From DATGPD01 sp031423015 (GTDB taxonomy: Bacteria; Planctomycetota; UBA1135; UBA2386), in the NCBI GenBank assembly GCA_031423015.1, contig JANPER010000277.1:1-64000 (forward strand): DNA of 64,000 nucleotides, in the 5' to 3' direction. The notes beneath the pieces were generated by a model that was not told where the DNA came from, ran no database searches, and worked only from the letters and a program-made list of their open reading frames with translations. This document shows, in pieces, positions 47,070 through 56,470 of the stretch. Positions within the stretch are counted from its first letter, which is position 1, and every line of letters starts with the position of its first letter. The position numbers were made by a program, and so were the translations under genes.

Positions 47070-48103
47070 GGCAGGCCCACCGCCAAGTCGTGCCGCAGCG
47101 CCACGGCGTGCGCTCGCCGCCAGCCGGCGGCAGCGGCTTGTGTGGTGAAGGTCGCGGCGCGCTGCAGGCCACGCGCGCGCAGGTCGACGCGCCGCGGCTG
47201 ATCGGTACACAAGACGACGATGGCCCGGGCCATGGCCTCGACATCCAGCGGATCAGCGAGCAGCGCGGCGCCGCCCGCGACCTCGGCCAGCGCGCCGAAG
47301 TTGCTGCAAAGCACTGGGACGCCCCGCGCCATCGCTTCGAGCACGGGCAAGCCGAAGCCCTCGTGCAGCGACATCTGCAGCAGACCGGTGGCGCGGCGCA
47401 GCAGCGTGTCCTTCTCGGCCTCGGTGACCCATGCGCGCGGCGGGCCGACGAAGCTCAGCGTTGGCACGCGCGCGTCCAGATGCTGGGCACGCTGGTGCGC
47501 GGCGGCGATGCGTGCGTGGTTCTTGCGCGGCCGATCGTCGCCCAAGACCAAGAGGCCAGAGCTTGGTTCCGACCCGGCGCGCGCGGCCACCGGATCGACG
47601 CCGTGCGGCACGACGTGTACGCGCGCGGTGACGCGCGCCGGCAGTTCGTTCGCCAGATCGCTCGCGGTCGCGGCCGATGGCACGAGGATGACCTGCGCCA
47701 CCCGCGCGCTCGCCTGCAACGCCAGCCGATGTCGAAGCTGCGGCGCGTCGCCGCGCGGCAGGCGCGGCCGCGCGCGCCACGGCAGATCGTGCACGGTGAT
47801 CACCGCCGGGCACGGTAACCGCAGCGGCAGCGCGGCCACCGGCACGTGCAGCAGGTCGGCGCCGAGCCGGCGCAGCAGCCTCGGCCACGCGAACTGCTTG
47901 GCCAGCAGACTGCGCGGGGCGGCCACGACCTCGATACCGGCGTGTAACTCATCGCGCCCGGCCGCGGCATGAGGTGCGAGCAAGACGCAGCGCTCATCCC
48001 CGGCGGCGAACGCGCGCAGCGTGCTCAGGAACGCGCGCGCGACGCCGGTGAGTGGACCGTCGGCCAGCACGCTGCCGTCGAACGCGATCGTGGTGCGGGT
48101 CAC
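47066..48103 (-). CDS. Glycosyltransferase family 4 (second of a coupled trio)
   Basis: A 345-residue GT4 enzyme with a GTG start (VTRTTIAFDGSVLADGPLTG) overlapping the upstream stop. Motifs are VITVHDLPWRARPRLP, LVLGDDRPRKNHARI and the donor-binding LHEGFGLPVLEAMARGVPVL. Length is slightly short of the family mean. The N-terminal GPLTGVARAF loop matches GTs that begin with a glycine-rich donor loop. It is coupled on both sides by 4-bp overlaps. Confidence 0.86.
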   Translation of the reverse strand: MTRTTIAFDGSVLADGPLTGVARAFLSTLRAFAAGDERCVLLAPHAAAGRDELHAGIEVVAAPRSLLAKQFAWPRLLRRLGADLLHVPVAALPLRLPCPAVITVHDLPWRARPRLPRGDAPQLRHRLALQASARVAQVILVPSAATASDLANELPARVTARVHVVPHGVDPVAARAGSEPSSGLLVLGDDRPRKNHARIAAAHQRAQHLDARVPTLSFVGPPRAWVTEAEKDTLLRRATGLLQMSLHEGFGLPVLEAMARGVPVLCSNFGALAEVAGGAALLADPLDVEAMARAIVVLCTDQPRRVDLRARGLQRAATFTTQAAAAGWRRAHAVALRHDLAVGLP

Positions 48104-49188
48104 ACCGCGGCCTCGGCGTACACCGCGGCGTGCGCCTGCGCGCACGCGCGCCAGGTGAACGCGCCGACTCGACGCTTGCCCTGTTCGATCACGCGCTTGC
48201 GCGTCGTCTCGTCACCGAGCAGCACCTCGAGGCCGTCGCGCAGCGCATCGATGTCGGTGGGGCGGCGGTAGGTGGCGGCGTCGCCCAGCACTTCGCGCAG
48301 CGCCGGCGTGTCGCCCGCCAGCACCGGCACGCCGAGCGCGAGCGCTTCGAGCGGCGGAAAGCCAAAGCCCTCGCGCAACGACGGATACGCCAGCACGCGC
48401 GCGTGCGCGAGCCAGCGAAACAGGGATGCGTCATCGACGCGGGGGATCCAGCGCACGCCTTCGCGCACCGTGGCCCGCAGCGCGTTCACCGTGGCATCGC
48501 ACAGCCAACCCGGCGACCCGAGCACCACGAGGCGCGGCCGCGGCGGCGCCAACTCGCGCCAAGCGCGCAGCAGGCGCATGTGGTTCTTGCGCGGCTCAAG
48601 GGTGCCGATCATCAGCACGTAGTCGTCGGCGATCGGCGGCCGCTGCGCCAGGGTCGCCCGCGCCGGCACATGGTCCGCGCCGAACGGAATCACGCGCATG
48701 CGCGCGCGGTCGACGGCGAAGTGCGCGTGCAGTGCATCCGCGGTCGTCTGCGTCGGCACGATCACGCGTGCCGCCATCGCCAACGCCCGGCGCGTGCGGT
48801 CGATCAGGATCTTGCTCTGCCGCGGGCCGTGCAGATCGGGATCTTCGGCGAAGGCGACGTCGTGCACGGTGAGCACCGGCCGGGCTCGCGACAACGGCGG
48901 CTGCACGTAGTCGATCCAATGGAACACCGCCGGGCTGCCGCACAGCCGATCGGCGCCGAGTCCCAGCGCGTGCAACAGGGGCAAGCTGCGGCCAGGTACC
49001 GGCAGACGATGCAGTTGGGCGCCGTCGGGCACCTCGGCGTTCATCGCGCGCGCCAGGCTATGCCCGTAGAGATGCAACTCGACGCTGGGCTCGCCGCCCA
49101 ACGCTCGCGCCAGCTCGCGCGTGGCGCGGCCGATACCGGCTTGCGAAAGCAGAGCCGGGCGGTAATCGAGCGCGACACGGAGCACCAC
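48100..49188 (-). CDS. Glycosyltransferase family 4 (first of a coupled trio)
   Basis: A 362-residue GT4 enzyme. Two GTG codons (49188 and 49185) are possible starts; the family pattern RVALDYRPALLSQAGIGRAT begins directly after. Other motifs are LTVHDVAFAEDPDLHG, MIGTLEPRKNHMRLLRAW and the donor site SLREGFGFPPLEALALGVPV. This resembles the WbaZ/mannosyltransferase-type subgroup. It leads a three-gene operon of coupled glycosyltransferases. A 178-bp gap separates it from the divergent gene at 49.4 kb. Confidence 0.87.
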   Translation of the reverse strand: MVLRVALDYRPALLSQAGIGRATRELARALGGEPSVELHLYGHSLARAMNAEVPDGAQLHRLPVPGRSLPLLHALGLGADRLCGSPAVFHWIDYVQPPLSRARPVLTVHDVAFAEDPDLHGPRQSKILIDRTRRALAMAARVIVPTQTTADALHAHFAVDRARMRVIPFGADHVPARATLAQRPPIADDYVLMIGTLEPRKNHMRLLRAWRELAPPRPRLVVLGSPGWLCDATVNALRATVREGVRWIPRVDDASLFRWLAHARVLAYPSLREGFGFPPLEALALGVPVLAGDTPALREVLGDAATYRRPTDIDALRDGLEVLLGDETTRKRVIEQGKRRVGAFTWRACAQAHAAVYAEAAV

Positions 49189-49366
49189 CTTAAGACGATT
49201 GTGGTCTACGTTGCCTTCTGGCGCCACCTTGCGGGCCAGCGGCGTATCGAGATGAGACACGCGCCGCACGCGTTGGGCGGTCACGCAGCGCATCGTTGCC
49301 AGAAGGACCACCGCGCGCGCAACCTCACCGGTTGGCCGAGCTATCCTTGGTTCGGAAGTTCACTGG

Positions 49367-51016
49367 ATGTCCCTGACCCCCCAGCAGAGCGGCGGCCCGC
49401 GTGCCACCACGGCGCGCGCGCGGCCGGCGTTCCCCGTGGCGGCGCCGAGGCCGCGTCGGGCCGTCGGCCGTACCCAAGGCTTGCTGTTGGGCATCGCCAC
49501 GGCGGTGCTGGGCCTCGTGGCCTACCAAGGCGCGGTCAGCGCGTTTGGCGGCGACGAGGCGGCCTTCGTCATTCCCGGGGCCGGCGCCATGCTCAGCGAC
49601 GAAGGAGATCCCGCGCCGCCGAGCCCGTCGCTCGAGGCCAGCTCGGCGCCGCCGACCGAGGTGCGCGTCGACATCACCTGGCGCGCCCGCTTGCGACCGC
49701 TGCCGCCGCCGCCGGCCTGCCGCGTGATGGTTGGCGACCATGCGGTGTCCGACGCGGGCGTCGAATGGCTCGCGGGAAGTGCGTCGCTGCCGCTGCAACG
49801 CGTGCGGCCCGGCGATGTGCAGCTCGTGCGCCTGCGCGTGCATGGCGAAGACACGCTGCGCTTGTCGAAGGTGCAGGAGGCCGGCTTGGAGCTGCGCCTC
49901 TGTGGGCGAGTGCAGGTGAGCGGGCAGGTCATCGACACCGACGGACGCGGTCTGGCGCGGGCGCGGGTGTGGGCGGCGGGCACCGAGACGATCACCGCCG
50001 ACGACGGTACCTTCGCGGTGGAAGCAATCGGCGGCGAGGGTCTCCCGGTCGTCGCCATCGCCGAGGGCATGGCAGCCCAGACGGTCATGCTCAACGCCTG
50101 GAGCGACAGCACCGTGCGCTTTGTCATGCAGCCCGGCGCGACCCTGCGCGTGCGCGTCACGGGCGCGCTGCCGCGGGGCGGCGAACCGGCGCAAGTGTTC
50201 TTGCTGCCGAGTAGCGAGCCGCGCACCAGCGCTGAGGCGCAGTATCCATTCTTCTTGCAGGCGTTGGCCGGCGGCGTGCTGGTCAATGACAAGGGCGTCG
50301 CCACGTTCGATCATTTGCCAATCAGCGCGCGCCTGCGCGTGCGGCTGCGGCACGACCAGGTCGTCGCCGAGGAGATGCCGCTCGTCGAGACACGCGCGCG
50401 ACCAACCGAGATCAGTCTGCTCGCCGAGTCCGGCGCCGTGGTGCGTGGTCGCGTGGTCGACACCGACGGCACCAAGGTCGCGAACGCGCGCGTCGCGACT
50501 TGGCCCGAGGCCGACGGCGACGAAGTCGTGCGCGGTCCGGCGGCAGACCTCGCCTTGCCGCCGCTTGCCTATGTTGGTCGCGGCACGGTGGCGCTGGCGT
50601 TGGCCGACGGGACGTTCTGTCTGGCCCGCTCGATGCGCTACACGCAGTCGCGCCTGTTGGCTTGCGGACCCTCGCCGTGGGCTGCCGAAGTCGTCGTGCG
50701 CGGCAACAGCTCGGCGCTCGAGCACGATCTGACCCTACCGACGCGCCCGTTGCCGGCCGTTGCCGGCGCTGCGTCGCTGGCGCTGCACGCCGCTCAGCCG
50801 GGCAACTACCGCGTGCGCGTGCACGAGAACGGCGGCGCGCCGCGTTCACCGACGAGCTGGAATGGCACCGCGCCCTTCGCCATCGCCGTTCGCGCCGGCG
50901 CACTCGCCGACGTGAGGGTCACCGTCGGTGTGGCCGGCGCCGCGCGCGAGCGCACGCTGACGTCGCTCACCATCGTCGAGCCGGTGCCAGTGGACTTGCC
51001 TGGCCTGCCCCGCTGA
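49367..51016 (+). CDS. Membrane-anchored carboxypeptidase-regulatory-like domain protein
   Basis: A 549-residue protein with one N-terminal membrane helix (QGLLLGIATAVLGLVAYQGA), a low-complexity linker and at least two beta-sandwich units of the carboxypeptidase-regulatory/CNA-B type. The first is VSGQVIDTDGRGLARARVWA with TITADDGTFAVEA; the second is VVRGRVVDTDGTKVANARVA. The rest looks beta-rich. Such domains serve in surface adhesion or protein interaction. It is not obviously part of the glycosyltransferase operon, being divergent from it. Confidence 0.72.
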   Translation: MSLTPQQSGGPRATTARARPAFPVAAPRPRRAVGRTQGLLLGIATAVLGLVAYQGAVSAFGGDEAAFVIPGAGAMLSDEGDPAPPSPSLEASSAPPTEVRVDITWRARLRPLPPPPACRVMVGDHAVSDAGVEWLAGSASLPLQRVRPGDVQLVRLRVHGEDTLRLSKVQEAGLELRLCGRVQVSGQVIDTDGRGLARARVWAAGTETITADDGTFAVEAIGGEGLPVVAIAEGMAAQTVMLNAWSDSTVRFVMQPGATLRVRVTGALPRGGEPAQVFLLPSSEPRTSAEAQYPFFLQALAGGVLVNDKGVATFDHLPISARLRVRLRHDQVVAEEMPLVETRARPTEISLLAESGAVVRGRVVDTDGTKVANARVATWPEADGDEVVRGPAADLALPPLAYVGRGTVALALADGTFCLARSMRYTQSRLLACGPSPWAAEVVVRGNSSALEHDLTLPTRPLPAVAGAASLALHAAQPGNYRVRVHENGGAPRSPTSWNGTAPFAIAVRAGALADVRVTVGVAGAARERTLTSLTIVEPVPVDLPGLPR

Positions 51017-51284
51017 CGCTGTCGCGTCACCCGACAGTCGCGGCCACGTCGTCTCGCGTTGCGACCGGGTTTCGCCGCGGTGTCAGCGCTGCGTTGACGC
51101 GCCGTCGCACACCACGCGGAGTGCGCGCCGTCACCAGCCGCAAACATGAGATAGAGTGAGCCCGGATCCGCGTCCTGGGCGGCTCTGGAGCAACGATGCT
51201 GTGGGGAGAACTCATCAAGACCGTCTGCAAGTGCCTGTGCTGAGCCCGGCTCTCGCCGGCTCGGTGTACGGCCGCACCGCACCG
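51017..51284. other. Intergenic stretch
   Basis: A 268-bp gap with repeated CGTCGC-type sequence and no gene found. A promoter for the small hypothetical downstream is likely. No convincing -35/-10 pair was seen. Confidence 0.4.
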
Positions 51285-51659
51285 ATGGTGCGCGAGCACT
51301 ACTGCTCGCGCGCTGCCCTGCGGTCGCTGTTGTGGACGGCTGTGCTCACGGGGATGCTGGGGGGTGCTGGGCAACATGGCGGCCGTGTCGTGGACATCGA
51401 GGGCTTGGAGCGCGCCGCGCGCGTCCAGCGCTTGGTGGGCGACACGGTCGCCGCGCTGGCGGCGTATTCCTATGAGACCGTCGCCGGCCTGCACGGCCGC
51501 GCCTTGCACGAGCGCGAGCGCGCCGACAGTTCGGAGTTCAACGTCGAACTCGCGGTCACCCCGACCTCGGCGGGTTCGCTGAAGATCGAGGGCATCCTGC
51601 TTGAAACACGCAGCCGGCGGCAGGTCTCGCAGTTTGTGACCTACCGCGGCCGCACCTGA
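51285..51659 (+). CDS. Small hypothetical membrane or secreted protein
   Basis: A 124-residue frame. Its third codon positions are strongly G/C, which supports coding. The N-terminal hydrophobic stretch LLWTAVLTGMLGGAG could be a signal or membrane anchor. The body (VVDIEGLERAARVQRLVGDT, then SSEFNVELAVTPTSAGSLKI) looks helical then beta. I recognise no family. An upstream in-frame start at 51156 would add residues with weaker coding character. It precedes the HD-domain gene on the same strand after ~150 bases. Confidence 0.5.
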   Translation: MVREHYCSRAALRSLLWTAVLTGMLGGAGQHGGRVVDIEGLERAARVQRLVGDTVAALAAYSYETVAGLHGRALHERERADSSEFNVELAVTPTSAGSLKIEGILLETRSRRQVSQFVTYRGRT

Positions 51660-51807
51660 GTGCTTGTTCGTTGGCCTCGGGCGTCCGAGGCCACCGTTCT
51701 CTATGTTGTGTGCTGGGGCCGGGTGGCGCGATGGCGCTGCCCGGCTCTTTTTCGTGACGAGCCGTGCGCTGGTGTTTGCTCGGGCCACGGCCATGATCGT
51801 GCCGGCG

Positions 51808-53154
51808 ATGAAGTTCACTACCCTGCGTGACCCCGTGCACGGCGACATCGAGCTGTCACCCGAGGAGGTCGCCGTCATCGACACACCCGAGTTCCAGCGG
51901 TTACGCGGTATCAAACAGCTCGGCACGTCGCACCTCGTGTTTCCGGGCGCCACGCACACGCGCTTTGCGCACTCGATCGGCACGCTGCACATGGCGGATC
52001 GCTTGCTCACGGCGATGGATCGCCGCGGCGCGCGCGCCGGCCCGTCGTTTCGCCGGGTGAGCGACGCGGAGCGGCGGCTGGTGCGCATGGCGTCGCTGCT
52101 GCACGACATCACCCACATCCCGTTTGGGCACAACATCGAGGATCAGACCGGGCTCTTGCCGCGGCACGATCGGCCCGAGCGTTTTGCGGCGATGCTGGGC
52201 GACACCGAGTTGGGCGGTGTGCTCGCGCGCCTGGGCTTACAGGTCGAGGTGCTGCGCGTGTTGCGGAACGAGGACACCGCGGCGCCCTTCATGGCGCAGG
52301 TGATGTCCGACACCATCGACGCCGACCTCTTGGATTACCTCAAGCGCGACGCCTACTACACCGGCCTGGAGCTGCGCTACGACCAACGCGTGGTCGACTA
52401 CTTCTGCATCGATCAAGCCAGCGGGCGCATGTTCGTCGACTGCGAGAAGGCTGGCATGTTGCGCGAGGACATCATGTCCGAGCTGATGCGCGTGCTGGAG
52501 ATGCGCTATCACTTCTCGGAGCGCGTGTACTACCACCACGCCAAGATCGCGGCGGGGGCACTCATCGCGCGTATGGTGGAAGTGGCGCTGCGCGCCGGCG
52601 CGCTGACGGCGAGCGACCTGCAGGCGGCAACCGACGAGTCGTTGATTGAGCGCCTGGGGCGCATCGACCTGGGCGACGAAGCCTCGACGGCGCGCTTGCG
52701 CCGCTTCGTCGCGCGCTTTCACCGACGCCAGTTGCCCAAGCGCGTGCTGGTGTTGCCGGCGTATCTCAACGCGAGCGTGCAGCAGGAGCTGCTCACGACC
52801 TACTTCACGCCGGGCCAGCCGCAGGCGCGCTTCGCTTGGGAGGCAGCGCTGCAAGCCGAGGCGCAGCGCGCGTTCGGCCGCGACCTGGACGTCGTGATGT
52901 ATTGCCCGGCGCGCAGCATGCAGCTCAAGGAAGCGCGCACCCTGGTGCGCCTACCCGGCAGCGGCGACCGGATCTTGCCGCTGTCGGCGTTCGCCCGGCA
53001 GATCCCGCGCCTGCACGACCTGGAGGCGAGCTACCCGCGCCTGTGGAAGCTGTACGTGTTCACCTCAGAAACCGACAAGGACGTGCGGCGCAAGCTGGCC
53101 GCGATGTGTCTAGCGGCGCTGCCGCCGGGGTGTGTGAACGCGCTGACGCTGTAG
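51808..53154 (+). CDS. HD-domain phosphohydrolase (dNTPase/SAMHD1-like)
   Basis: A 448-residue metal-dependent HD hydrolase. The N-terminal signature is DPVHGDIELSPEEVAVIDTP, followed by THTRFAHSIGTLHMAD and the HD pair MASLLHDITHIPFGHN. A later acidic site is SDTIDADLLDYLKRDAYYTG. These are the features of the dGTPase/SAMHD1-like family, which hydrolyses dNTPs or other nucleotides. The ATG at 51808 (MKFTTLRDPVHGD) or that at 51793 could serve. The 3' ~50 bases are duplicated at 54674 onward, so this gene once directly preceded the methyltransferase. Confidence 0.85.
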   Translation: MKFTTLRDPVHGDIELSPEEVAVIDTPEFQRLRGIKQLGTSHLVFPGATHTRFAHSIGTLHMADRLLTAMDRRGARAGPSFRRVSDAERRLVRMASLLHDITHIPFGHNIEDQTGLLPRHDRPERFAAMLGDTELGGVLARLGLQVEVLRVLRNEDTAAPFMAQVMSDTIDADLLDYLKRDAYYTGLELRYDQRVVDYFCIDQASGRMFVDCEKAGMLREDIMSELMRVLEMRYHFSERVYYHHAKIAAGALIARMVEVALRAGALTASDLQAATDESLIERLGRIDLGDEASTARLRRFVARFHRRQLPKRVLVLPAYLNASVQQELLTTYFTPGQPQARFAWEAALQAEAQRAFGRDLDVVMYCPARSMQLKEARTLVRLPGSGDRILPLSAFARQIPRLHDLEASYPRLWKLYVFTSETDKDVRRKLAAMCLAALPPGCVNALTL

Positions 53155-53283
53155 CAACCTTCAGGTCGATGCTGCGCCGCGTCGATGTCATGGCCGGAGG
53201 CGCGCGATCGAACGGCGATCGCGATCGGCATGCTGGTTCAGGGATTGGTGCGGGAGCAGTACGAGACGTGGCCGCATCCGTCG
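53101..53283. repeat. ~190-bp direct repeat, copy A
   Basis: This copy spans the last ~54 bases of the HD gene, its stop codon, the intergenic gap and the first ~18 codons of a methyltransferase-like start (ATG at 53230, MLVQGLVREQYETWP). It matches 54674-54870, except for a few substitutions and a ~12-bp gap. The methyltransferase fragment is cut off where the IS91 piece begins. Confidence 0.9.
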
Positions 53284-53546
53284 CTGCTCTGTACCGAGTC
53301 CTCGCCGAACACCTCGCCACCTTCCTCGCCCAAACCTTCGACGACGAGACGCGCAACCCGCTGCCGCGCTTCGTGGTCCGCGAACTCCGCGACTTCCTCG
53401 ACTGCGGACAGCTCAGCCGGGGCTTCTGCCGCGTGCATTGCGAGGCCTGCGGCAAAGACGACCTCTGCCCGTCGTGCGGCGCTCGTCGCATGGCCGACAC
53501 CGCCGCCTGGCTGATCGACCGCGTCATCCCCGACGTCCCGGTGCGC
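53281..53546 (+). pseudogene. IS91-family transposase fragment (zinc-binding domain)
   Basis: The frame reads YRVLAEHLATFLAQTF, then FVVRELRDFLDCGQLSRGFC, RVHCEACGKDDLCPSCGARR and DTAAWLIDRVIPDVPVR. This is the N-terminal zinc-binding region of IS91-type Y2 transposases. About ten residues expected between KDDL and CPSC (normally with more cysteines) are missing, and the catalytic HUH/Y2 part is absent. It has no start of its own: it is joined to the methyltransferase fragment on the left and ends at the toxin's stop codon on the right. It cannot encode an active transposase. Confidence 0.82.
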
Positions 53547-54025
53547 TACTCACCCACCATCCCAAGCACCTGCTCGATCACTTCGTCCGATAGATAGAGG
53601 CCCGCGTTCCGCATCCGCTCGACGATCGGGCGTGCCGCCGAAAACCGGCCACGTGCCTTCGCGAGCAGCGTCAGCCCCAGCGTCCCCTTGACGGCGACGC
53701 CGAGCGCCAACCCACACTTGCGCGCGGCGAAATCATCCAACACGGCTACCGATCCAGGATGCGAGAGGGCCCAGGCCAGGACCGCCGACTCGCCGGGACC
53801 GAGATCCCACGCGGCGACAGCATCGGAAATCGGTTGGGGTGGCACGATTTTCAGCCACGCCTGTGACGCTAGAGCGCGGCTGGCTTCGTCCGAGTGCGCG
53901 CTGACTTCTTCCACCACGCACGCGGGCACGATGACGTGCTCGCCGAGAAGCTGCAGAAGATCCAGGAGCTTCGACCGCGCGAGCACGATCAGGGGCGATG
54001 CGTTGACTACCGGAGCCTCAACCAT
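53546..54025 (-). CDS. DUF3368 PIN-like toxin
   Basis: A 159-residue PIN-fold protein starting MVEAPVVNASPLIVLARSKL. The conserved positions are N/D near residue 8, E in GPGESAVLAWAL and the acidic pair in VAVLDDFAARKC, followed by LGVAVKGTLGLTLLAKARG. DUF3368 proteins are the usual toxins paired with UPF0175 antitoxins. The gene is complete and overlaps the antitoxin by eight bases. It sits inside the segment bracketed by the direct repeats, beside the IS91 fragment. Confidence 0.83.
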   Translation of the reverse strand: MVEAPVVNASPLIVLARSKLLDLLQLLGEHVIVPACVVEEVSAHSDEASRALASQAWLKIVPPQPISDAVAAWDLGPGESAVLAWALSHPGSVAVLDDFAARKCGLALGVAVKGTLGLTLLAKARGRFSAARPIVERMRNAGLYLSDEVIEQVLGMVGE

Positions 54026-54269
54026 CCGCGATCTCTCGCCGGATCTGATCCAAGTCGATCTTGATCACGTCCAGCCGACGCCGCGCAAGCTCGTCGAGGA
54101 ACTGGAGGCGCGTCATCCCAGCGACCTGCGCCGCCTTCGTGCCGCTGATCAGTCCTTGGTGATACCACTGCACCGCAGCAGCGAAACGCAGCTCTGCCGC
54201 AAAGCGCTCGGGTGTCTCCCGCAGCGCGGAAAACGCTTCGGCGGGCATGTCGATCGTTAGCTTGACCAC
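54018..54269 (-). CDS. UPF0175 antitoxin
   Basis: An 83-residue antitoxin: KLTIDMPAEAFSALRETPER, AAAVQWYHQGLISGTKAAQV, then a DNA-binding AGMTRLQFLDELARRRLDVI and an acidic end IDLDQIRREIADG. It lies directly upstream of the toxin with an 8-bp overlap, the normal order. The pair is intact, unlike its relative at 37.4 kb. Confidence 0.83.
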   Translation of the reverse strand: MVKLTIDMPAEAFSALRETPERFAAELRFAAAVQWYHQGLISGTKAAQVAGMTRLQFLDELARRRLDVIKIDLDQIRREIADG

Positions 54270-54673
54270 GTGTTGACTTCGCGTCTGGAGAATTGTGTGC
54301 TCAGGCTACGCCGCTTGCCTAGGCAGCGCTACCGGAGGTGTTGAAGTCTGTCGGTTCAGCATGAAGCCGCCTTGGAGAACCGCGCCGCACGACAGCCTGC
54401 CTTCCCGTCAGTCGCGGCCACCGACCGCCGCAGCCGGCCAAGTGGTCGGCGTATCAGCACGCGTCAAGCGCCCGAACTCGCGGCCTAGTGCTGGATACTC
54501 AAGGCGAAGCCACGGCTGGTGAGCAGGCCCCGCGGGTTGGCCAGGCGGTTGAAGACCACGAGTTGCGCGCGTAGGGACCAGGTAGGCGGCCACAAGATAT
54601 GGATCACGCGGGCGGTGAAGGGACTTTCCATCCAATCATCCCATACTGCATCGCATCACAAGACCTACTGCCC
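54270..54673. other. Unassigned remainder of the inserted segment
   Basis: About 400 bases between the antitoxin start and the second direct repeat. Short frames exist on the minus strand (for example ATG 54632, reading LANPRGLLTSRGFALSIQH at the end), but none matches a family I know. The toxin-antitoxin promoter should lie in its left part. It is probably leftover mobile or host DNA. Confidence 0.45.
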
Positions 54674-54870
54674 GCGATGTGCCTGGCGGCGCTGCCATCG
54701 GCGCTGCCGCCGGGGTGTGCGAACGCGCTGACGCTGTAGCGACGCTTCAGGCCGACGCCGCGCCGCGTCGATGTCATGGCCGGAGGCTCGCGATCGCACG
54801 GCGATCGGCGATCGGCATGTTGGTTCAGGGATTGGTGCGGGAGCAGTACGAGACGTGGCCGTACCCGTCG
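54674..54870. repeat. ~190-bp direct repeat, copy B
   Basis: Matches 53101-53283. It begins with a fragment of the HD gene's 3' end (LAALPSALPPGCANALTL, stop at 54739) and runs into the start of the complete methyltransferase gene. Together the two copies bracket the IS91/toxin-antitoxin segment. Confidence 0.9.
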
Positions 54871-56433
54871 TATTCGCTGTTCGCCAAGGTGCGGCCGCAC
54901 ACGGTGTGGCAGTTGAATGCAGCCTACCTCGCGAGCCGGTGCGGCCTGCCGGCGCCGCCCGAACGGGCGCGCATCTGGATCGCGGGCTGCGGCACGTTTC
55001 AGCCGCACGTGTTCGCCGCCGCCAACCCGGGTGCCGACATCCTCGCCACCGATCTGTCGCACGCGAGCCTGCGCCTGGCGCGCCGGCGTTGTCGGTGGCA
55101 CGGTCAACGGCGCGTGCGCTTCGCACCCATCGACCTGGCTCAGGTGGAGACGCTGCCCGACGGGCCGTTCGACCTCATCGAGTGCTACGGCGTGCTCATG
55201 TGCCTGCCCGATCCGGCGGCGACGCTGCGCGCGCTCGCGGCCCGGCTCGCGCAGAACGGCGTGCTGCGCCTCATGGTGTACCCACACTTCAGCCGGCAGC
55301 GGGTGTTTCAGCTGCAGCGCGTCGCCAAGCTGCTCGGCTTGCACCACCGCGACCGGCAGCATCCGCGCCGGCTGCGGCAGTTGGTGACGGTGCTGCCGCG
55401 CGCGCATCCGCTGCGCCACGCCTTCGTCACCTACGACGACGCGCGCTCGGACGCGGGGTTGGCGGATGCGTTCTTGCACCCGCACGACCGCGGCTTCACC
55501 GGCCTCGAACTGTCGACGCTGGTGCGCGCAGCCGGACTCGAGCCGGGCTTCTTCTTTCAGCGGCCCTGGGCGCAGCCTGCTGCCATGGCGCAGGCCTTGG
55601 GCCTTGGCGCGTGCGATCCGTTCGCCGTGCTGCACTACCTCGACCTGTGGCAGGAGCTGCGCGGCAACTTCGTGCTCTGTCTGCGGCGGGCCAGGGACGC
55701 AAGTCGCGAGGAAGCCTTCGACCCGCGTCCCCGCCTGCATCCGCTGCTGTCGCTGCGCACCAAGGGTGTGCCGCTGGCGCATCGCGCGCGCGTGCTGTGG
55801 GGGCGCGTCGCGGGCCTACGACTCGACGATCGCACGACGGCGGCGCCGTGGATCATCGACGGTCGCACTGCGCGTGCCGCCGGGTCGTCCGAGCGAGTCG
55901 ACGCGGCCACCGTGGCCAGACTGCACGCGGCGGGTGTGCTGTTGGCGCCGCGGCCCGTGTCGACCGGGGTCGCCGTCGCTGACTTCGCCGCGCTGCCGCC
56001 GCCGACCACGATCTGGCTCGGCGCCGGCGCGCCTAATCCGTTCTACGCCCACCTCTACGCGGCGTGGTCGACGACAGAGTTGCCCGGCCTGCCCGCACTG
56101 GGACCCTTGGCCGCGCAGGTGGCGCGTTGGGAAGGTCACGCCGACTCGTTGGAGGACGCGCACACGCCGCTCGGCCTCACGCCGGCGCACACGTATCGCG
56201 CGCAGCAAGCCGTCGTGGAGGACGCGCTCGCGGTGGCCGACGCGGCGCCGCCGTGCGCCAGCTACGCCGCGGTGCGGTTGCGCGACGAGGCATCGCGCGT
56301 GCAAGCGCTGCACGCGCTGCTGGCGCGCGCCGGCCTGGAAGACCGTGTGCCGAAGGAGGCCGAGCGTCGGCGCGAGCTGTGCGTGCTCCTGGTCACGCAC
56401 GCTTCCTTGTGTCTCGACGTGGACTCGGAGTAG
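54817..56433 (+). CDS. SAM-dependent methyltransferase with long C-terminal extension
   Basis: A 538-residue protein. Residues ~45-190 are a class I methyltransferase: IWIAGCGTFQPHVFAAANPG (motif I), then DILATDLSHASLRLARRR and FDLIECYGVLMCLPDPAATL. The C-terminal ~240 residues (AAPWIIDGRTARAAGSSERV, NPFYAHLYAAWSTTELPGLP) are unrecognised. Methyltransferases followed by a tail of this type occur in protein or small-molecule tailoring. It ends 37 bases before the NRPS-like gene on the same strand, so methylation of that product or of its amino-acid precursor is plausible. The start ATG at 54817 is duplicated at 53230. Confidence 0.82.
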   Translation: MLVQGLVREQYETWPYPSYSLFAKVRPHTVWQLNAAYLASRCGLPAPPERARIWIAGCGTFQPHVFAAANPGADILATDLSHASLRLARRRCRWHGQRRVRFAPIDLAQVETLPDGPFDLIECYGVLMCLPDPAATLRALAARLAQNGVLRLMVYPHFSRQRVFQLQRVAKLLGLHHRDRQHPRRLRQLVTVLPRAHPLRHAFVTYDDARSDAGLADAFLHPHDRGFTGLELSTLVRAAGLEPGFFFQRPWAQPAAMAQALGLGACDPFAVLHYLDLWQELRGNFVLCLRRARDASREEAFDPRPRLHPLLSLRTKGVPLAHRARVLWGRVAGLRLDDRTTAAPWIIDGRTARAAGSSERVDAATVARLHAAGVLLAPRPVSTGVAVADFAALPPPTTIWLGAGAPNPFYAHLYAAWSTTELPGLPALGPLAAQVARWEGHADSLEDAHTPLGLTPAHTYRAQQAVVEDALAVADAAPPCASYAAVRLRDEASRVQALHALLARAGLEDRVPKEAERRRELCVLLVTHASLCLDVDSE

Positions 56434-56470
56434 CCTGCGCCTGCCGGGCGCTACCCTGAGCCGGCTTGCC

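Noticed and set aside
54488..54632. Short minus-strand frame beside the antitoxin
   Set aside because: 48 codons with no family match and weak coding pattern; not enough to call a gene.
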